Shown here one piece after another: positions 5,215-5,288 of a stretch of DNA of 5,288 bases. The position numbers were made by a program, and so were the translations under genes. The notes beneath the pieces are model-generated. The model was not told the origin of the DNA, did no database searches, and saw only the letters and a program-made list of their open reading frames with translations. Source of the stretch: DAOUMU01 sp034409055 (GTDB lineage: Bacteria; Chloroflexota; Anaerolineae; 4572-78; J111); contig DAOUMU010000583.1 of the NCBI GenBank assembly GCA_034409055.1, forward strand, positions 1-5,288, in the 5' to 3' direction. Each line of letters begins with the position of its first letter. The stretch's first letter is position 1.

Positions 5215-5288
5215 GCTAGAGCTTCGAGGCGAGCGAGGTAGTTACAGGGTTGACGACGGAAGCTACGGTGAGCGGTTCGAGCTTGTAG
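5164..5288 (-). mobile_element. End of a second insertion element (partial)
   Basis: The aldolase homology breaks near 5163, and a minus-strand frame resembling a transposase C-terminus begins at 5190. The 25-30 bases between would be the element's end. Its exact boundary, terminal repeat and target duplication cannot be set because the other end is outside the window. Confidence 0.45.
5190..5288 (-). CDS. C-terminus of a probable transposase (partial)
   Basis: Reading in from the window edge on the minus strand, the frame gives 32 residues containing HRSFRRQPCNYLARLEALAQ and ending AIALLE before TAG. The Arg-rich stretch followed by an amphipathic Leu/Ala helix is what several transposase families show at their C-termini, and the position fits an element that interrupts the aldolase gene. 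I cannot assign the IS family from so little. Other minus-strand frames here contain stops. It could instead be a chance frame. Confidence 0.4.
   Translation of the reverse strand, partial: LQARTAHRSFRRQPCNYLARLEALAQAIALLE

Noticed and set aside
1..5288. CRISPR array, tRNA or rRNA genes
   Set aside because: No regularly spaced direct repeats, no cloverleaf with a plausible anticodon arm, and no rRNA-like conserved blocks were seen.

Overview
The window is a bacterial accessory segment crowded with mobile elements. Low-complexity Ala/Thr/Gln coiled-coil linkers (ATQTAIAQPLPTP style), an IS701-type transposase, a Phd/YefM–PIN toxin-antitoxin pair and an HpcH/HpaI aldolase together suggest Chloroflexota, perhaps an Anaerolineae- or Caldilineae-like lineage. 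This placement is an inference from style, not proof.

Left part (1-2775): a gene for a coiled-coil protein of unknown function (135-277 and 2238-2775, + strand) is split by a complete 1,956-bp insertion sequence (278-2233). The element has 18-bp perfect terminal inverted repeats, an imperfect 4-bp target duplication (GTAC/CTAC) and a minus-strand IS701-family transposase. Removing the element plus one target copy rejoins the two halves in frame into a 226-codon protein, which fixes the boundaries. About 350 bp between the transposase stop and the left end of the element hold no recognisable gene.

Middle (2885 to about 3410): a compact group II intron RNA without a reverse-transcriptase gene. 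It has a GUGCG 5' end, a small hairpin where domain IV would carry the ORF, and a textbook 34-nt domain V with an AGC triad and GAAA tetraloop. The domain VI / 3' end is not canonical. Directly after it comes a gene for a 71-residue protein with a strong Shine-Dalgarno, overlapped by a 31-codon ORF that looks truncated.

Right part: a type II toxin-antitoxin operon (3777-4566) has a good promoter, two TGTACA boxes that look like an autoregulatory operator, a Phd/YefM-type antitoxin and a PIN-domain toxin. The toxin has Asn where the last acidic active-site residue is expected. A 27-codon ORF starts inside the toxin stop codon (TAATG). A hairpin-forming inverted repeat (4669-4775) separates this operon from an HpcH/HpaI aldolase gene (GTG start at 4810) that loses homology after about 118 codons. 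There it runs into what looks like the end of another insertion element, whose minus-strand transposase C-terminus (5190-5288) leaves the window.

I see no clearly new multi-gene defence or metabolic system. The items most worth following up are the ORF-less group II intron, the toxin-antitoxin operon with its TGTACA operator and altered active site, the unknown disrupted coiled-coil gene, and the tiny coupled ORFs.
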